From Cyanophora paradoxa (lineage: Eukaryota; Glaucocystophyceae; Cyanophorales; Cyanophoraceae), in the NCBI GenBank assembly GCA_004431415.1, contig QPMI01000225.1, positions 62,001 to 126,000 on the forward strand: a stretch of 64,000 bases of DNA, read 5' to 3'. Position numbers and translations under genes: made by a program. Shown in pieces: positions 11,766 through 23,040 of this stretch (its first letter is position 1; each line of letters starts with the position of its first letter). The notes under the pieces were generated by a model. It was not told where the DNA came from, made no database searches, and saw only the letters and a program-made list of their open reading frames with translations.

Positions 11766-13964
11766 ATGCCGACACCGCTCGACGGCAATCTCCTCGCCCT
11801 CACGGCCATCATTACCGTGGGCCAGCAGGTTCTCTTCTTTGCGATTGCGTGGACTTTCAAGGTGCCCCCCGCTCCTTGCACGTGCTTCTCCTTGCCGCGC
11901 GCTGCGGGCGGCGCACGCTGATCATGATCGCTGCAATCGCATATGCAGTTCGATACGGTGCCCACCCTCGCAGCGCGCTCGGGAACTATATGGGCGGCCA
12001 AGCTGCCAGCCGCGCGGGCATTCTGGGCTGCGGGCGGGCGCGGAAGCTTGCTGCACGTAGCTATCGGCAGCTCACCAGATCCCGCTAGCGGCCCCCGCAC
12101 TCGCTCTATGCCCCTTGGCCTGCATCCCGCGGCTCCGCCCCTAACCCCCGCGCGCCCTCCCCGCGACGATTGCAGGTCACAGATTTCGCGGTTCGCCGGC
12201 GATCCTCTAAATTTATCGCGGCGCAGCGGCCGCTGAGCGGCGGCGCAGGGCGGCACCAACTTTCTCGTCCTTGCCCTCGTCACCTTCTTCGTCGGCGGGT
12301 CCTACCTGCCCCGCCAGATCGTCGTGACATGCCTCGTTTGCTTATGGTGCTCTTACTCTTCTAGAGCCGCGGCGCGGCGCGGCGCCCAGCAGATCATCCA
12401 CCTCTGAATTTGAATTCGTTTCGCAGGAGCATACGGCTTGCCGGCTTCCTGCTCATGCGCATCCTCATGTGGTACTCCCCGATAGCTTTCTTGCGGCCTG
12501 CCGCATCTAAACCAGCGAGCGCCGCGCACAGGGGCCATGACAACCGCTTTGACGAAACGCGCAACAACTTCGGCAAGTTCGCCACGTTCTGGTACCCCCC
12601 ACCCCAGCTCTTCCGCGCCATTCTCGGCGCCTAGGAGAGCCGCGCCGCAGGATATTCCAGGCGCTCTGGGTGTGGACGGTCTCCCTGCCCGTGACCCTCC
12701 TCAACGCGTCGCTGGACAACCCCGAGATCGCCGGTCGCGACATCGCCGGGTGCGCCTTCGCTCGCCCCTCGCACCCTCCCCCGTCTCCCCTCATCTCCGT
12801 TCCCCTAAGCTGGGTCATGTTCGGCGTCGGTCTCGCCATCGAGGCCGTTGCGGACGTCCAGGTACCCCGGCCCTCCCCCCCCTCCACCCCTCCCCCCCTC
12901 CCTCCCCCCCCTCCCTCCCTCCCCCCCCCCTCCCCGCCCCCCGGCCTCGGCCCTCTCCGCTGCAGCGATCGCAAGTAACTCCACGCGGCGGCGAGCAGAA
13001 GCTGCGCTTCAAACAGGACCCCGCCAACAAGGGCAAGTGGTGCTCCGTCGGCGTCTGGTGCCCCCGCTGATCTGTTTCGCGTACCCCCCGCCGCTTCTCA
13101 CCTCGCCACCAGGTACTGGACCCGCCACCCGAACTACTTTGGCGAGATGCTCCTCTGGTGCGGAACCGCGTACTCCCCTCGTTCCCGCCCCCACCTCCTT
13201 TGTAACCGGTACCCGGGGCAGGTGGGGGATCTTCACGAGCTGCTCCTCCGTGTTCATCGGGGACCAGGCCTTCAAGTACTTCTCGGTCATCGGCCCCGCC
13301 TTCGTCATGGCGCGATACCCCCCCCCCCCCCCCCTCCCAAGCCCCCTCTCCCCCCCGCTTTCCGCTTTCCCTCTGCTGATCGAGAGTACCCGAGAGCAGG
13401 TCATCCTGCTGCTCCTCTCCGGCATGCCCCTTGTGCGTTTCTGTACCCCTGCGCCGCACGATTCTGTACCCCCGCAGCCCCTTACTCTTCCCGCAGCTCG
13501 AGAAGAGCTCAGATGAGAAGGCAGGCGCCGGAAGCGATGGTACCCCGCCTCCTGCAGCTGACTGTACCCCGGCCAGTTCGGCCACATGGACGCGTACAAG
13601 GAGTACAAGAACTCGACCTCGCCCATCATACCCCTCCCCCGGACCGTCTACAGGCCCGCCCCCGCCCCCGCCCTGCACCCCTCCCGCCGCTCCGCTGGCG
13701 CCCTGAACCGGTACCCCCGCGGCGGGCAGGGCGCTGCCCCGCTTCGTCAAGGCGCTCTTCCTCTTCGAGTGGCCCATGTATCAGCACCCGCCCAAGGCGG
13801 CGGCGGGGGGGGCCGGCCCGCAGGCCGAGCAGTACAGCACCTTCGTGCACACCACGGGGTACCCGACTTCCCGCGCGGCTCGCTCGAGTCAGCCCCACCC
13901 CTCTCATTCCCTCACCGGTAGGAAGCAGGCGCACCAACCGGCGGGGGAAGTCCGAGTGAGCTGA
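11766..13964 (+). CDS. DUF1295 (steroid 5-alpha-reductase-like) integral membrane protein
   Basis: Splicing by eye gives one continuous protein. It runs MPTPLDGNLLALTAIITVGQ, then VLFFAIAWTFKVTDFA and GGTNFLVLALVTFFVGGSYL. Then follow CLVCLWSIRLAGFLLMRILM, RFDETRNNFGKFATFW, ALWVWTVSLPVTLLNAS, WVMFGVGLAIEAVADVQ, KLRFKQDPANKGKWCSVGVW and YWTRHPNYFGEMLLWCGTAW. The end is YKEYKNSTSPIIPLPRTVYR and a short tail stopping with a TGA at 13962-13964. Six or more hydrophobic segments and the signatures FDE.R.N, Q..FK, GLW(Y/W)..RHPNYFGE and Y..Y...TS..IP fit the DUF1295/PF06966 family, whose fold resembles isoprenylcysteine methyltransferases and steroid reductases. The substrate is unknown. An intron at 13310-13399 uses a GC donor. 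The ATG at 11766 is the first codon ahead of a membrane segment. Confidence 0.88.
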
Positions 13965-14389
13965 GGCGGGGGCGGCTCTGCCCGCGGTCCGACCCTGGTA
14001 CTAGGCTGGTAGCCGCTGAGCCGGCGCCTCCCAGGCTCGTTCAGCGGCGGCTGCACCTCATGCACGGCATGCTAGCTATAACTGACTTCCGGTATTTATG
14101 GTTTCCAATTTCGAGCAGATTTGATAGTACGTATGCATATTCGAACTGGCCATGGGAATTCGAACTTAGGAATGATCGGGCGTCGGGCGTACGTGTAACG
14201 TGCACGTGCATGCATGCAGGGGGTACGCCCGACGTAGGCGCCTGGCGAGCCCCTATAGCAAGCGTCGAATTCGAAGCGGCCCGGTACGGCGCAGCCGCCG
14301 CCGGAGCCGCGCGCATGCTCCCCGCGGCTGCGCGCTGACTCCGGATTCGCGCGCGCCGCAGCGAGCGAGCGTAGGATCCGGAGGTGCCA
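13965..14389. other. Intergenic region
   Basis: No gene is visible. The stretch is AT-richer than the flanking genes and contains the nonamer GAATTCGAA at 14156 and again at 14267. It probably holds the promoter of the downstream gene. Confidence 0.5.
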
Positions 14390-16097
14390 ATGCCGCTCTT
14401 TGAGACGATTCCGATCGACCAGGAGGAGGTCAAGCGCATCGCTAAGGTGCCCCTAAGCGTGGATTCGAATCAAAGCGCACCGCGCGGCCGCCGGCGACCC
14501 TCGCGCAGGAGCACTGGGGTCTGGAGCTTGGCGCGTGCCTGAAGGCATCTCAGAACCACACGTTCAAGTGCACGGGCGAGGATGGCGAGCCGCGCGCCCT
14601 ACGAGTCACGCCCGACCCAAGCATGAAGCGCGACGCGAGCTTCGAGGTCGAGGCCTCGCTACTCTCGTACGTCTCCAGGCACGGCCTTCCGGTGCGCTCG
14701 CCTGCTCGCTCTGCCGCTCCCGCCCGCTTCCGATTGCGCCTCGCACGCGCGCGGGCAGGTCTGCGCGCCCATTCCGAGCAGGAAGAGCGGGGCGAGCTTC
14801 GTGCGCGAGGGGTCGCTGCTCCTCTGCGCCTTCCCGTGGGCCCGCGGCGACGCCGTCAACTACTTCGAGTGGAAGTGGCTCACCGAGCAGGCGCGCCCGG
14901 CCTGCGCCCGCGCCCCTCCTGGCCTCACCCGTCTGTCTTTCCAGAACCAAGTGGAGGCTGTTGGCAGCTGGTTCGCCGCCCATCCCCCGACCCGCTGGCT
15001 GCTGTGCGCCAGCCAACCCGGCGGCCGCGAGATCGATATCGCCGCAGGCTCGCGCGCTTCCACGTCCTCTCGCGCCGGTTCGCGCGGGAGCACCCGGAGA
15101 TCGCGTCCAAGGCCCGCGCGCTCTCCTTCCCTTTGACTTCTCTGGCGCTCTCAGCCGACAGGACAGCCGCGCGCAGGCGCGGGACTACACGGAGCTGCAC
15201 GAGGGCTGCCTCGCCGGGGCGCCCGTCTCGCCGGAGGACGCGGCGGCGCGGGGCGACGCGGCGGCGTACGGCGTGCTGCACGGGGACGTTAACCCCTCGA
15301 ACTTCCACTGGGACGCGGCCGCCGGCGAGGTCGTCGTCTTCGACTGGGACCAGGTCGAGCGCGCCTGGTTCCTCTACGACCTCGTGACCCCTCCCCCGCG
15401 GCCTCGCGCGCCCCCTCGCCGCCGCCCTCGCGCCGACGCGGCCCGGGGCGCAGGCGCAGCCGATCTGGGGCGTGGTGATGCTGGCGGGGGCCGGCTCCCC
15501 CCTCGACCACTCCAAGGTCCCCGAGGCCGACGTCGCCCGCTACACCGGTGCCCCCGCCCCGCCCTCCCCGCACCCCATCCGGGGCGGGCCCGCCCCTGCC
15601 GCGCTGCGCTCACTTAAGCTTGGTGCCCCCCCGTCCCAGATCAAATCGTGGCTGCGTACGAGCGCGGCCTCGCGGCGGCGGGCGAGCCGGCCGCAGTCGA
15701 CCGGTCCGCCCGCTCCCCGGGGCCGCCCGCCCCTCGAGCTCGGGGCCGAGCGGGGGCGGCAGGGGGGCGCTGGGGCGGATGGTGGAGCTGCGCCGCGAGT
15801 TCTACTACCGCTTCTGCAGGTGCCGAGTGCGTCCCCCGCCCCAGCCCGGCTGACGTGCGCTCACCGCGGCCCCCGCGCGCAGGCGGGCCGTCGGGGAGCT
15901 CGACGCGGACTCCTTCATGGGTGCGCCCGCCGCCGCTCCAAGCTTAAGGCCCCGAGGCGCTCTCCGAAGGAGACGTCGAGCTGGCCTCCTCCTGAGCGGG
16001 GGCGGGGCGGGGCGCGCTCCGGCACGCAGGCAAGTTCTGCAACTACATCGTCCGCTGGATCGAAGGGGAGCGGGCGGGGGGCCCCCGCGCGCAGTGA
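14390..16097 (+). CDS. Aminoglycoside/choline phosphotransferase-fold (APH family) protein
   Basis: Start MPLFETIPIDQEEVKRIAK (ATG 14390) is followed after an intron by EHWGLELGACLKASQNHTFK, the nucleotide-binding N-lobe. Then come RVTPDPSMKRDASFEVEASL and LLSYVSRHGLPV, then SFVREGSLLLCAFPWARGD. The catalytic loop is YGVLHGDVNPSNFHWD (about 15260-15310) and the metal-binding segment VVVFDWDQVERAWFLYDL (about 15330). HGDxNxxN with DWD is the APH/homoserine-kinase-type signature. Downstream exons give PIWGVVMLAGAGSPLDHSKV, VELRREFYYRFCR and the C-terminus KFCNYIVRWIEGERAGG, with a TGA at 16095-16097. The protein is therefore a probable soluble small-molecule kinase or kinase-like protein; the substrate cannot be told from sequence. 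Confidence 0.82.
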
Positions 16098-17111
16098 CCG
16101 CTAGCGCTCGAGGGCGGGCCCAGCGCTCGAGGCCGCGAGCTCCGAGGCTCGAGGCCGGGCCCTCGCCGGGCGGGGCACGGCGGAGCGCTCGTGAAGCCCG
16201 AGCTCGAGGAGACGGCGCCGGCTGCACGTGCCCCGCGCGCAGCGCTGTCGGCTCTGGCCCTGCATGCTATATTGAATTTAACCAGATAGCTACGATATAT
16301 ACGTGTACTGATTTGCTCTATATCTATGACCCGTGACCCGTTACGGCGTGGCTTGAGTCGGGATCATCGGATCACTTCAACTTGCAATTGGCAATGAAAA
16401 TTGTGGCCATAACGCTGGCACCGATCATTGTTCACACATGCCGTACAAATATCGGATCGAAGCTCTGAGGCTTGTAGGCCTTAATCAAGCTAGCCTAGTA
16501 GGCTAAGCTTCAAGGATGCCATCACTGAGTCATGGCATGATGAAGAATTCGAACGTATACGTAAAGCACAAATTTAAACTCGAGATCGTGCAAGCCCGAC
16601 GGCGAAATTTCGAAGTTCAAAATGGCTGCTTCAAAGAACTGTGATGCAGTTGTCGGGCAATGCTTATGCATATGTTAACTTAGCTTGGAAGTCAAAGAAT
16701 CTGCATGATCATGGTGCATGGGAGGCAGCGGCCGGATTGCGGCTGACTGCGGCTTTCGATGTGGATGAGCAATACTGAAAGCCACTTGCTGCGGCGGACA
16801 AATGCATTCATATCGGGCTCGGCAGCTCGAGAACAAGCGGCTCAGAGCCGGGATAAAGACAATGTTGATGAACAAAACAGACTACAATTATAAAAGCTAC
16901 GGCCCTCATCACACGAGCTTAATTACGAAACGAGGGCAGCTAGGGTCACTCGGGGGATCTACGACTCTGCACGAGCTACGAACGCCTCGCGATGGGACGA
17001 GGAGACCTTCTCGCAAGGGCAAGCACAACCACACCGACTCTACAAAAAATCTACACGGACGGCGCGACGTGTATCACACGGGCGCCCCCGGGCGGCTCGG
17101 GGGCCGCGGCC
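16098..17111. other. Intergenic region, 1 kb, between convergent genes
   Basis: It is relatively AT-rich and without splice-like coding blocks. It should contain the 3' ends of both neighbours. It carries GAATTCGAA at 16545 and TTGCAATTG near 16384. No RNA gene was recognised. Confidence 0.5.
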
Positions 17112-19014
17112 TTAGAGGGAGCCGACGAGGCGGGCAGTGCGGAAGGTGCCGAGCAGGTTGTGGGCGGCGTTGGAGTGGTCGTAGACGCCGCCGTTGAAGG
17201 CGGCGCCGACGTCCTTGCCGATGAAGGGTTCCATGATGGCGCGGCCGCCGGGGTGCGTGGGGACGAAGTCGGTGACGTCGTGCACGATGCCCTCGACGAC
17301 GACGAGCGCCTTCTTGCCCTCCTTGTTCTCCGACGAGCGCGAGAGCTTCTTGAACTCGGCGACGCTCATCTCGGGGAGGTGGGCGGGGTCGACGGCCCAC
17401 TTGACGTGCGCCTTGATCGCGTCGAGGCGCTTCTGCTCCATCTGGATGCGGCCCTTGACGACCTCGTTTTGAGGGAAGGTGTGCAGGTTGTACGTGAGGC
17501 CGACCCACGAGCAGATGCGGATGAGCCACTTGGTCGGGTCGTACTGGAAGAACTTGATCGCGTTGCGGTAGTCGCCGGGGAACTCGTGGTGGAAGTTGTG
17601 GTACCCCTCGCCCATGGTCGCGAGCGCGGTAATCCACGAGTCGCGCGGGGTGTGCGTGTCGGCGAAGGGCTGGTCGCCGATCATGTGCGCGATCGAGTTG
17701 ATGCAGAAGGTCGACTGGTGCACCATCACCTGCCGCAGCACGCCGGCGATGAGGAACCCGCCCTTCCAGTCGCCCCAGAAGTAGCTGCCCGGCCGCGATT
17801 CTCAGCGGGGGCGCGCGGCTCGGAGCGAGAGGCGCTGGCGCACCCGGCGACGAAGGTGGGGATGCCGAAGGAGCAGAGGGGGCCGAACCAGGAGTAGTGC
17901 TTGTGCTGCCAGCGGACGAGGAGGTCGGCGTTGAGGTCGGAGATGTCGCAGCGGCCGATCTTCTTCGTGTCCTGCTTGAGCAGCATCCAGCCCATGTGCG
18001 AGTAGAAGAAGCCCTTCTTCGCCGAGTAGGGGTCCTGCGCGGCGCCCCGTCAGCGGCGGATCCGCCCGCGCCGGCGAGCCGGTCGCGCGAGCCTTCTCAG
18101 TGTCAACGAAGCGGTGGTGGGCGCGGTGGTCGCGGCTCCACCAGCGGATCGAGCTGCGGGCGCGCGACGCGAATCGGCGGCGGCGGCGGCGGCTGCTCGC
18201 GCGTCGGGACTCGGGGCTACGCACCCCTCGAGAGCGCCGGTCCCCATGATCAAAAGCATGAGCTGCATCGGCAGGCGAGCGTCGTACGAGCGGTGGGCCC
18301 AGTAGCGGTGGTAGCCTGGGGCCAGAGGTCAGACGTCACGCGCGTCACGGGTGTGGGCGGCGGGTTGCGGGCGCACCAGCAGTGATGCCGAGGCCAGTCA
18401 GGTAGTACCAGACGAAGGCCCACGTATACGTCTTGACGTTGAAGTCGCAAGTGAAGACGCCATACGCGGCAAGGACAGGGGTGCCGAGCAGGAGAGGCAC
18501 ATGGAGCCAGTTAAGAGTAGCAAGGAAGGCCTGCGCGACGGTCTGGTTAGATCTCCGACGAGCGAGATGGCGGGAAAGGGTCCCGCGTCACGTATGCAAA
18601 TCGCCGACGCGCCTTCAGCGACTCGAGGATGGGGGTCGCGTTGGGATCCTGCTGACCGAAGAAGAGCTGCATGAATGACGTCAGAGAAGCGTGGGACTGG
18701 GTCCGAGAGCCGGAGCGGGGCGCACCGCGATGCCGGCGGCGAGCACAACCCAAACGCACGCCGAATAGTAATAGGGGAGAAACGAGGAAGCCACGCCTGC
18801 GGCAATGGCAGCCCCGGCGAACGCAGCAGGAACGCCGAGCTCCTCGAGCTGCCGAGTGGATAACGTCAGTCTCCCGCGCATGTGAACTGCGCGCGCGAGG
18901 GCCAACCGGCGTGGGCTTCTCGTTCACGGCCTCGACGGCAGCCTTCTGCTCATAGATCGGAGTGTAGTGGGCCTCGCGGAGGTCGATCTGGTCGACCTGG
19001 CAGTTCGGAGCCAT
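17112..19014 (-). CDS. Acyl-CoA delta-9 desaturase with C-terminal cytochrome b5 domain
   Basis: The enzyme puts the first double bond into saturated acyl-CoA in the ER, using its own cytochrome b5. The minus-strand start is MAPNCQVDQIDLREAHYTPI (ATG 19014). Membrane exons follow: ELGVPAAFAGAAIAAGVASS, FLPYYYSACVWVVLAAG, NWLHVPLLLGTPVLAAYGVF and WAFVWYYLTGLGITAG. The three histidine boxes are HRYWAHRSY (about 18290), DHRAHHRFVDTEKDPYSAKK (18100-18020) and GEGYHNFHHEFPGDY (about 17600). The last exon (17112-17741) has NEVVKGRIQMEQKRLDAIKA, then a cytochrome b5 domain with VEGIVHDVTDFVPTHPGGRA and YDHSNAAHNLL, ending VGSL-stop. The order matches the fungal OLE1 type. The exon around 18660 (QLFFGQQDPNATPILES) is less certain. 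Confidence 0.9.
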
Positions 19015-20691
19015 CGCTGGGTCGGCGGGCTGCGCGCGGACAACGTCAGGGCGACAGAGGAGAGGCCCCCGAGCGTTCAGGATGCACCAGAAGAGATCTT
19101 GTGAGGATGAGAAATGGACGCGCAGCCTGACGCGCAGGATCTCACCACCCGCGTGACTAATGCCCTGCACGTGTTGCAACTAGCCCAACTTGGTACCCCT
19201 GCTAGACATCGCTGAGGATCGCTCAGGAGTCAGGATCGCTGAGGATCGCTTAGGATTGCTGACGCTTAATGCTGAGCGCTGCGCGGCTGCTTCTTCGCAA
19301 CTTTCGACTGGCGTGCGCAATAGATGCCGCGTGCGGTCTCAGCGGTATCATCGGGAGTGCTCGGCAGCTGGCTCGAACGGCTACCTTCGGCCTGTGCAGA
19401 CTGTACCGGATACCAGCGCGCCGCTTTCGCAGAGGCGACAGAGCGCGCGCCGCGCGTCGCGCGCTCGGCTGCCGAGGCAGGCCGGCGCCTAGGCCTAGCT
19501 ATAGGCATGCGAGGGCGCGGTTTTCGTCCGCGGACGTGGGCGCAATCGAGGAACGATGTTCCGCGCGAACCGTTGAACTTTTGTGAATCGAATTAGGTGC
19601 TGATTCACAGCCTGCCTTCCTCGACGCTTGAGCGGGTCCCCCTCGACGATCGGACGCTGCAGCTGGGCGTGCTGGCGGCGCGCGATGCGTGCGCGCGGGG
19701 CTCCGCCCCCTCCACCCCCCTCCCCCCCTCCCGCCCCCCCTCCCCCCCCCTTCCCCCCCCCCCTCTCCCGCGCCCGCCCCCACGCCACCCTGTAGCCCAA
19801 CTCCGAGTTGACGCCGCGGGGTATGCGCAGTTCCAGTGACGCATGCATGGCCTCCTCGCGAACGCCGGGCCTGGCGCCGGCGCCGCTGTGCTACCCGACG
19901 TCAGCTTTTCGCAACGAACCCTCCCGCCCCGGCCGGCGCCCCCTCCCCCCCTAGGCCTCCCCTCCCGCCCCCCCCCCCCCCCCCTGCCCCAATCCCCCTC
20001 CTCCCGAACCATATATACCCCCCTCCCCCCTTCCCGAACCATACCAAACCCACTCCGCGGCTTTAACTCCCCAAGCAGGTACGAACCTTCACGCTCAGGT
20101 GAGCTTTCTCGCATGCGCTCAGATGCTATCCGGTCCGCTTGGATCTAAGCTGAGCGCAGGCCGCTCCGTCACACGGCGTGTGGCCGCCGGGCGACGTCGA
20201 CGTCGACCGCAGCGTACGCGGGGATCATAATTTTTATAATCAAGTATACATACGTACGCTAACTAGTAAGATGTACTTAGTCTTCACAAAGTATATCGAA
20301 ACTTTGAAACTACATACACAACTGAGTCACTGAATCATTATGAAATTACTGTACATGTGTAGAATACTAGTACTCCGATAAGCGCAACTCTATCTATCTG
20401 TATCATAGTATGGACGTAAAACGCAACTGCCCCACGAAATTAAATCTCATCGATCAGGATCGTGCCAGCGTACACAGCGACAACTACTCTAGAAACAATC
20501 TAGATCCACTAGGTCAATGGCCAGCCTGGCAAGACTGAAATGAAAGCTCGCGTGCATGAGATGCGGCAACGTGGCAGGCTAGAGTACGGCTAAGCGGCTA
20601 GGCGGGAGCTCGGAAGCCTGAAAAAGAAAGACTGGCGTGCCAAGGTGAACCGCTTAACAAATAGCGATAGCTAAGATCAAAATGCAGAGGT
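19015..20691. other. Long intergenic region with C-rich tracts and an AT-rich half
   Basis: About 1.7 kb without a supported gene. 19180-19260 has a short tandem iteration (GCTGAGGATCGCT/GCTTAGGATTGCT). 19700-19790 and 19930-20050 are almost pure pyrimidine. 20160-20640 is AT-rich and probably holds the 3' flank of the lipase gene. No tRNA or conserved RNA was recognised. Confidence 0.5.
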
Positions 20692-22630
20692 TCAGCAGGG
20701 GACGACCTGGACGGGGCCGTTCTCGGAGTCGCCGCCGGCGGCGGCCGCGGCGGAGCGCATGCGCGCCGTGCTCGCGAGCCTCGACGCCAGCTGCCGATCC
20801 GCTTCTCAGGCCAACGAACTCGAAAGGGGACGGCTCACTGGGCCGTGGGGGCGGACCTGGCGGAGGGTCTCGCGCTGCGCCTCGCATACCTGCCCCGGAA
20901 ATTGTGAGCAAACAAGGTGAAGACATGTACAGGCCTTGAAAGCAGCCCCCGAAGGGGGGCGGGGGGGGGGGGGGGGGGGGCGAAGAGGGGAGGGGGGGGG
21001 TACCTGCTGGCGGGCGGCGGCGACGAAGCGGTCGAAGGCGGCGGGGGAGATGTTCCGGTAGTGCATCTCGCGGGGGGAGAGCTCCACCTGCCCGCCCCGG
21101 CTCAGCCGGCGGGCCCCGGAGGGGATGAGGGCGGGGCCGGGGCGGGCTCGGGCCTGGAAGCGGAGGAACTCGACGTTCTCGGGGCGCTCGGCGCCGCCCT
21201 CGGCCCCCGCGCTCATCGCCTCCAGCAGCATGCTCGGCACGCTCTCCTGCGACCTCCACAGGTACGAGATGATCGGGAAGAGCCACCTGCCCGCCAGCCG
21301 CGCGCCCCCGTGAGGCCCCGATCCGGGGAGGGCGGCGCGCCGGCCGGGGGAGTTCGAGGGCGCACCCGATGGCGCTGCGGTTGCGGAGGGCGCGGCGGCG
21401 CTCGGGGCGGGGGCGGCGGGCCTCGCCGGTGCCGATGGAGACGACGAGGATCTTGGCGGTGGGGTAGAGCCGCCGGGCCTCGTTGTACGCCAGCAGCGCC
21501 GGGTTCGCCGCCCACAGGCCCCTGCCGCACCGCCTTCAGCGCCCCGCCCCCGGCCCCGCCCACGAGGCGGCCGGGCCGGGGCGCGGACCCGTCCACGAAG
21601 ACGTGGCCGGCGGGGGCGCGGCGTTGGGGCCGTGGGCGCGGGGCGCCGCGCGGGCGCCAGGGCGACGGGCGGGTGCACCGTCGGCGCCCTGCGCGCCGCC
21701 CTCGAACCGGCGGGGGCCGAGGGCGAGCGTGGGGCGGGCCACGACCACCGCAGCACGTCGCCGTGGCGGTAGTCGTCGGCGGCCTCCTCGCGGGCGGCGC
21801 GGCTGCGGAAGACGAAGGGGGCGTCCGCCTCGAGGTCGCAGGCGGGGACGACGAGGGCCCCGCGGACGTCGCTGAGGTGGAAGTCCCCCGTGAGGGCGTC
21901 GAAGGTCGCGTGCACGCGCCCGTGGTCCAGCGTCGGGGCCCAGCACGGCAGCACCGCCCGCGCCAAGCCCTCCACCACCCGCGCCCCCAGCGACGTCCAC
22001 ATCCCCGTGATCTCCCGGTACCCGTCCCTCATGTACTGCAGCTGCGGGGCCGGGAGGGGGCGTGTCAGTCTCCCATGGCGGCGGGGGAGGGGGAGGGGGG
22101 AAGGGGGGCACCGCGTCGGCGGCGCTCCAGCCCTTGCCGCGATGGTGGCCGGTGGCGAGCTCGGGGGGGAGGAGGAGGGCGCCGAGGCCGATGGCGCCGG
22201 CCGAGGTGCCGGCGAAGACGTCGAAGAGGTCGGCGACGCGGCGCCCCGCGAGGGCCTCCAGCTCGGCGAGGACCGCCATGCTGATGACCCCGCGGTAGCC
22301 GCCCGCGTCGAGCGAGAGCACCGTCACCAGCCGCGCCTCGGCCGCCGAGCCCCGCCGCGACGCCACGGCCGAGGAGGCGGCGCTGGGCGCCCCCAGGAGC
22401 GCCGCGGCGGAGGACGGGGCGCTGAGGAGCGCCTCCGCCTCCTCTTCCAGGTCATGGGCCTCGACCGCGCCGCGGCCTCGGCCCGCTGCAGCGGCAGCCC
22501 ACGGCGCGGCCGGCGCGGCCTCAGGTGGGTCGGAGGGTCCAGATGTGGATCCGGGTTCGGCCGCTTCGTTGGCTGGGCTGGGGTCTACTCGCACAGCTGG
22601 GCGCACTTGGACGAGAGACCCCTTCCGCAT
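20692..22630 (-). CDS. Patatin-like phospholipase / acyl hydrolase
   Basis: The longest N-terminal exon (from the ATG at 22630) is a low-complexity leader, then TVLSLDAGGYRGVISMAVLA, the oxyanion-hole glycine motif. Next is LFDVFAGTSAGAIGLGALL, the GxSxG nucleophile elbow (around 22210). Later minus-strand exons give YMRDGYREITGMWTSLGARV, ALTGDFHLSDVRGALVVPA and CDLEADAPFVFRSRAARE. Then follow LWAANPALLAYNEARRLYP and AKILVVSIGTGEARR (about 21420), the region normally following the catalytic aspartate. The DG(G/A) motif is expected at the 3' end of the exon near 21590 (FVDG). The tail [17 protein letters not shown] and GPVQVVPC stops at 20692. The family removes acyl chains from membrane or storage lipids. 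The minus-strand intron at about 20945-21000 is almost pure C. Confidence 0.85.
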
Positions 22631-23040
22631 CGACCCGCTGACGCCGCTGCTGCAAAGCTCCTGTCAACGTCAACGGTGTGGTGTTCAATAGGATCGCACA
22701 GCGGTAGCCGCAGCCCGGAGCCGCCGAGGCAGCTTATAACTTCTGCTGGTCGAAATGATAATCTTTGAGGAGCACAAGGACCGGACGAGCGCGGAGTCCG
22801 GGATGCGATCGGGGTCAAAGAGGCAAAATCGGCCCGCCGGCCGGCCACGTGGAACTCGTGACGCGAGATCTACAGTCCTGACGAGTTGCGCATGCTTTGC
22901 GGGCCTAGGGTGCGAAGGAACTCTGAGGACGCTTTTTTTTACGCTCGAGCTCGCGGGTACTTGAATCTTCGCGTGGCAGTTACAGCAGGCCGCGACAGCA
23001 GGCGTGGGGCGAGCAGGAACCCGGCCGTGCCGGTGGGCGA
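22631..23040. promoter_or_regulatory. Divergent promoter region between the lipase and front-end desaturase genes
   Basis: About 410 bp lie between opposite start codons, so both genes probably initiate here. No recognisable TATA or regulatory motif was found. The two genes both act on lipids, so shared regulation is possible but only inferred. Confidence 0.45.
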
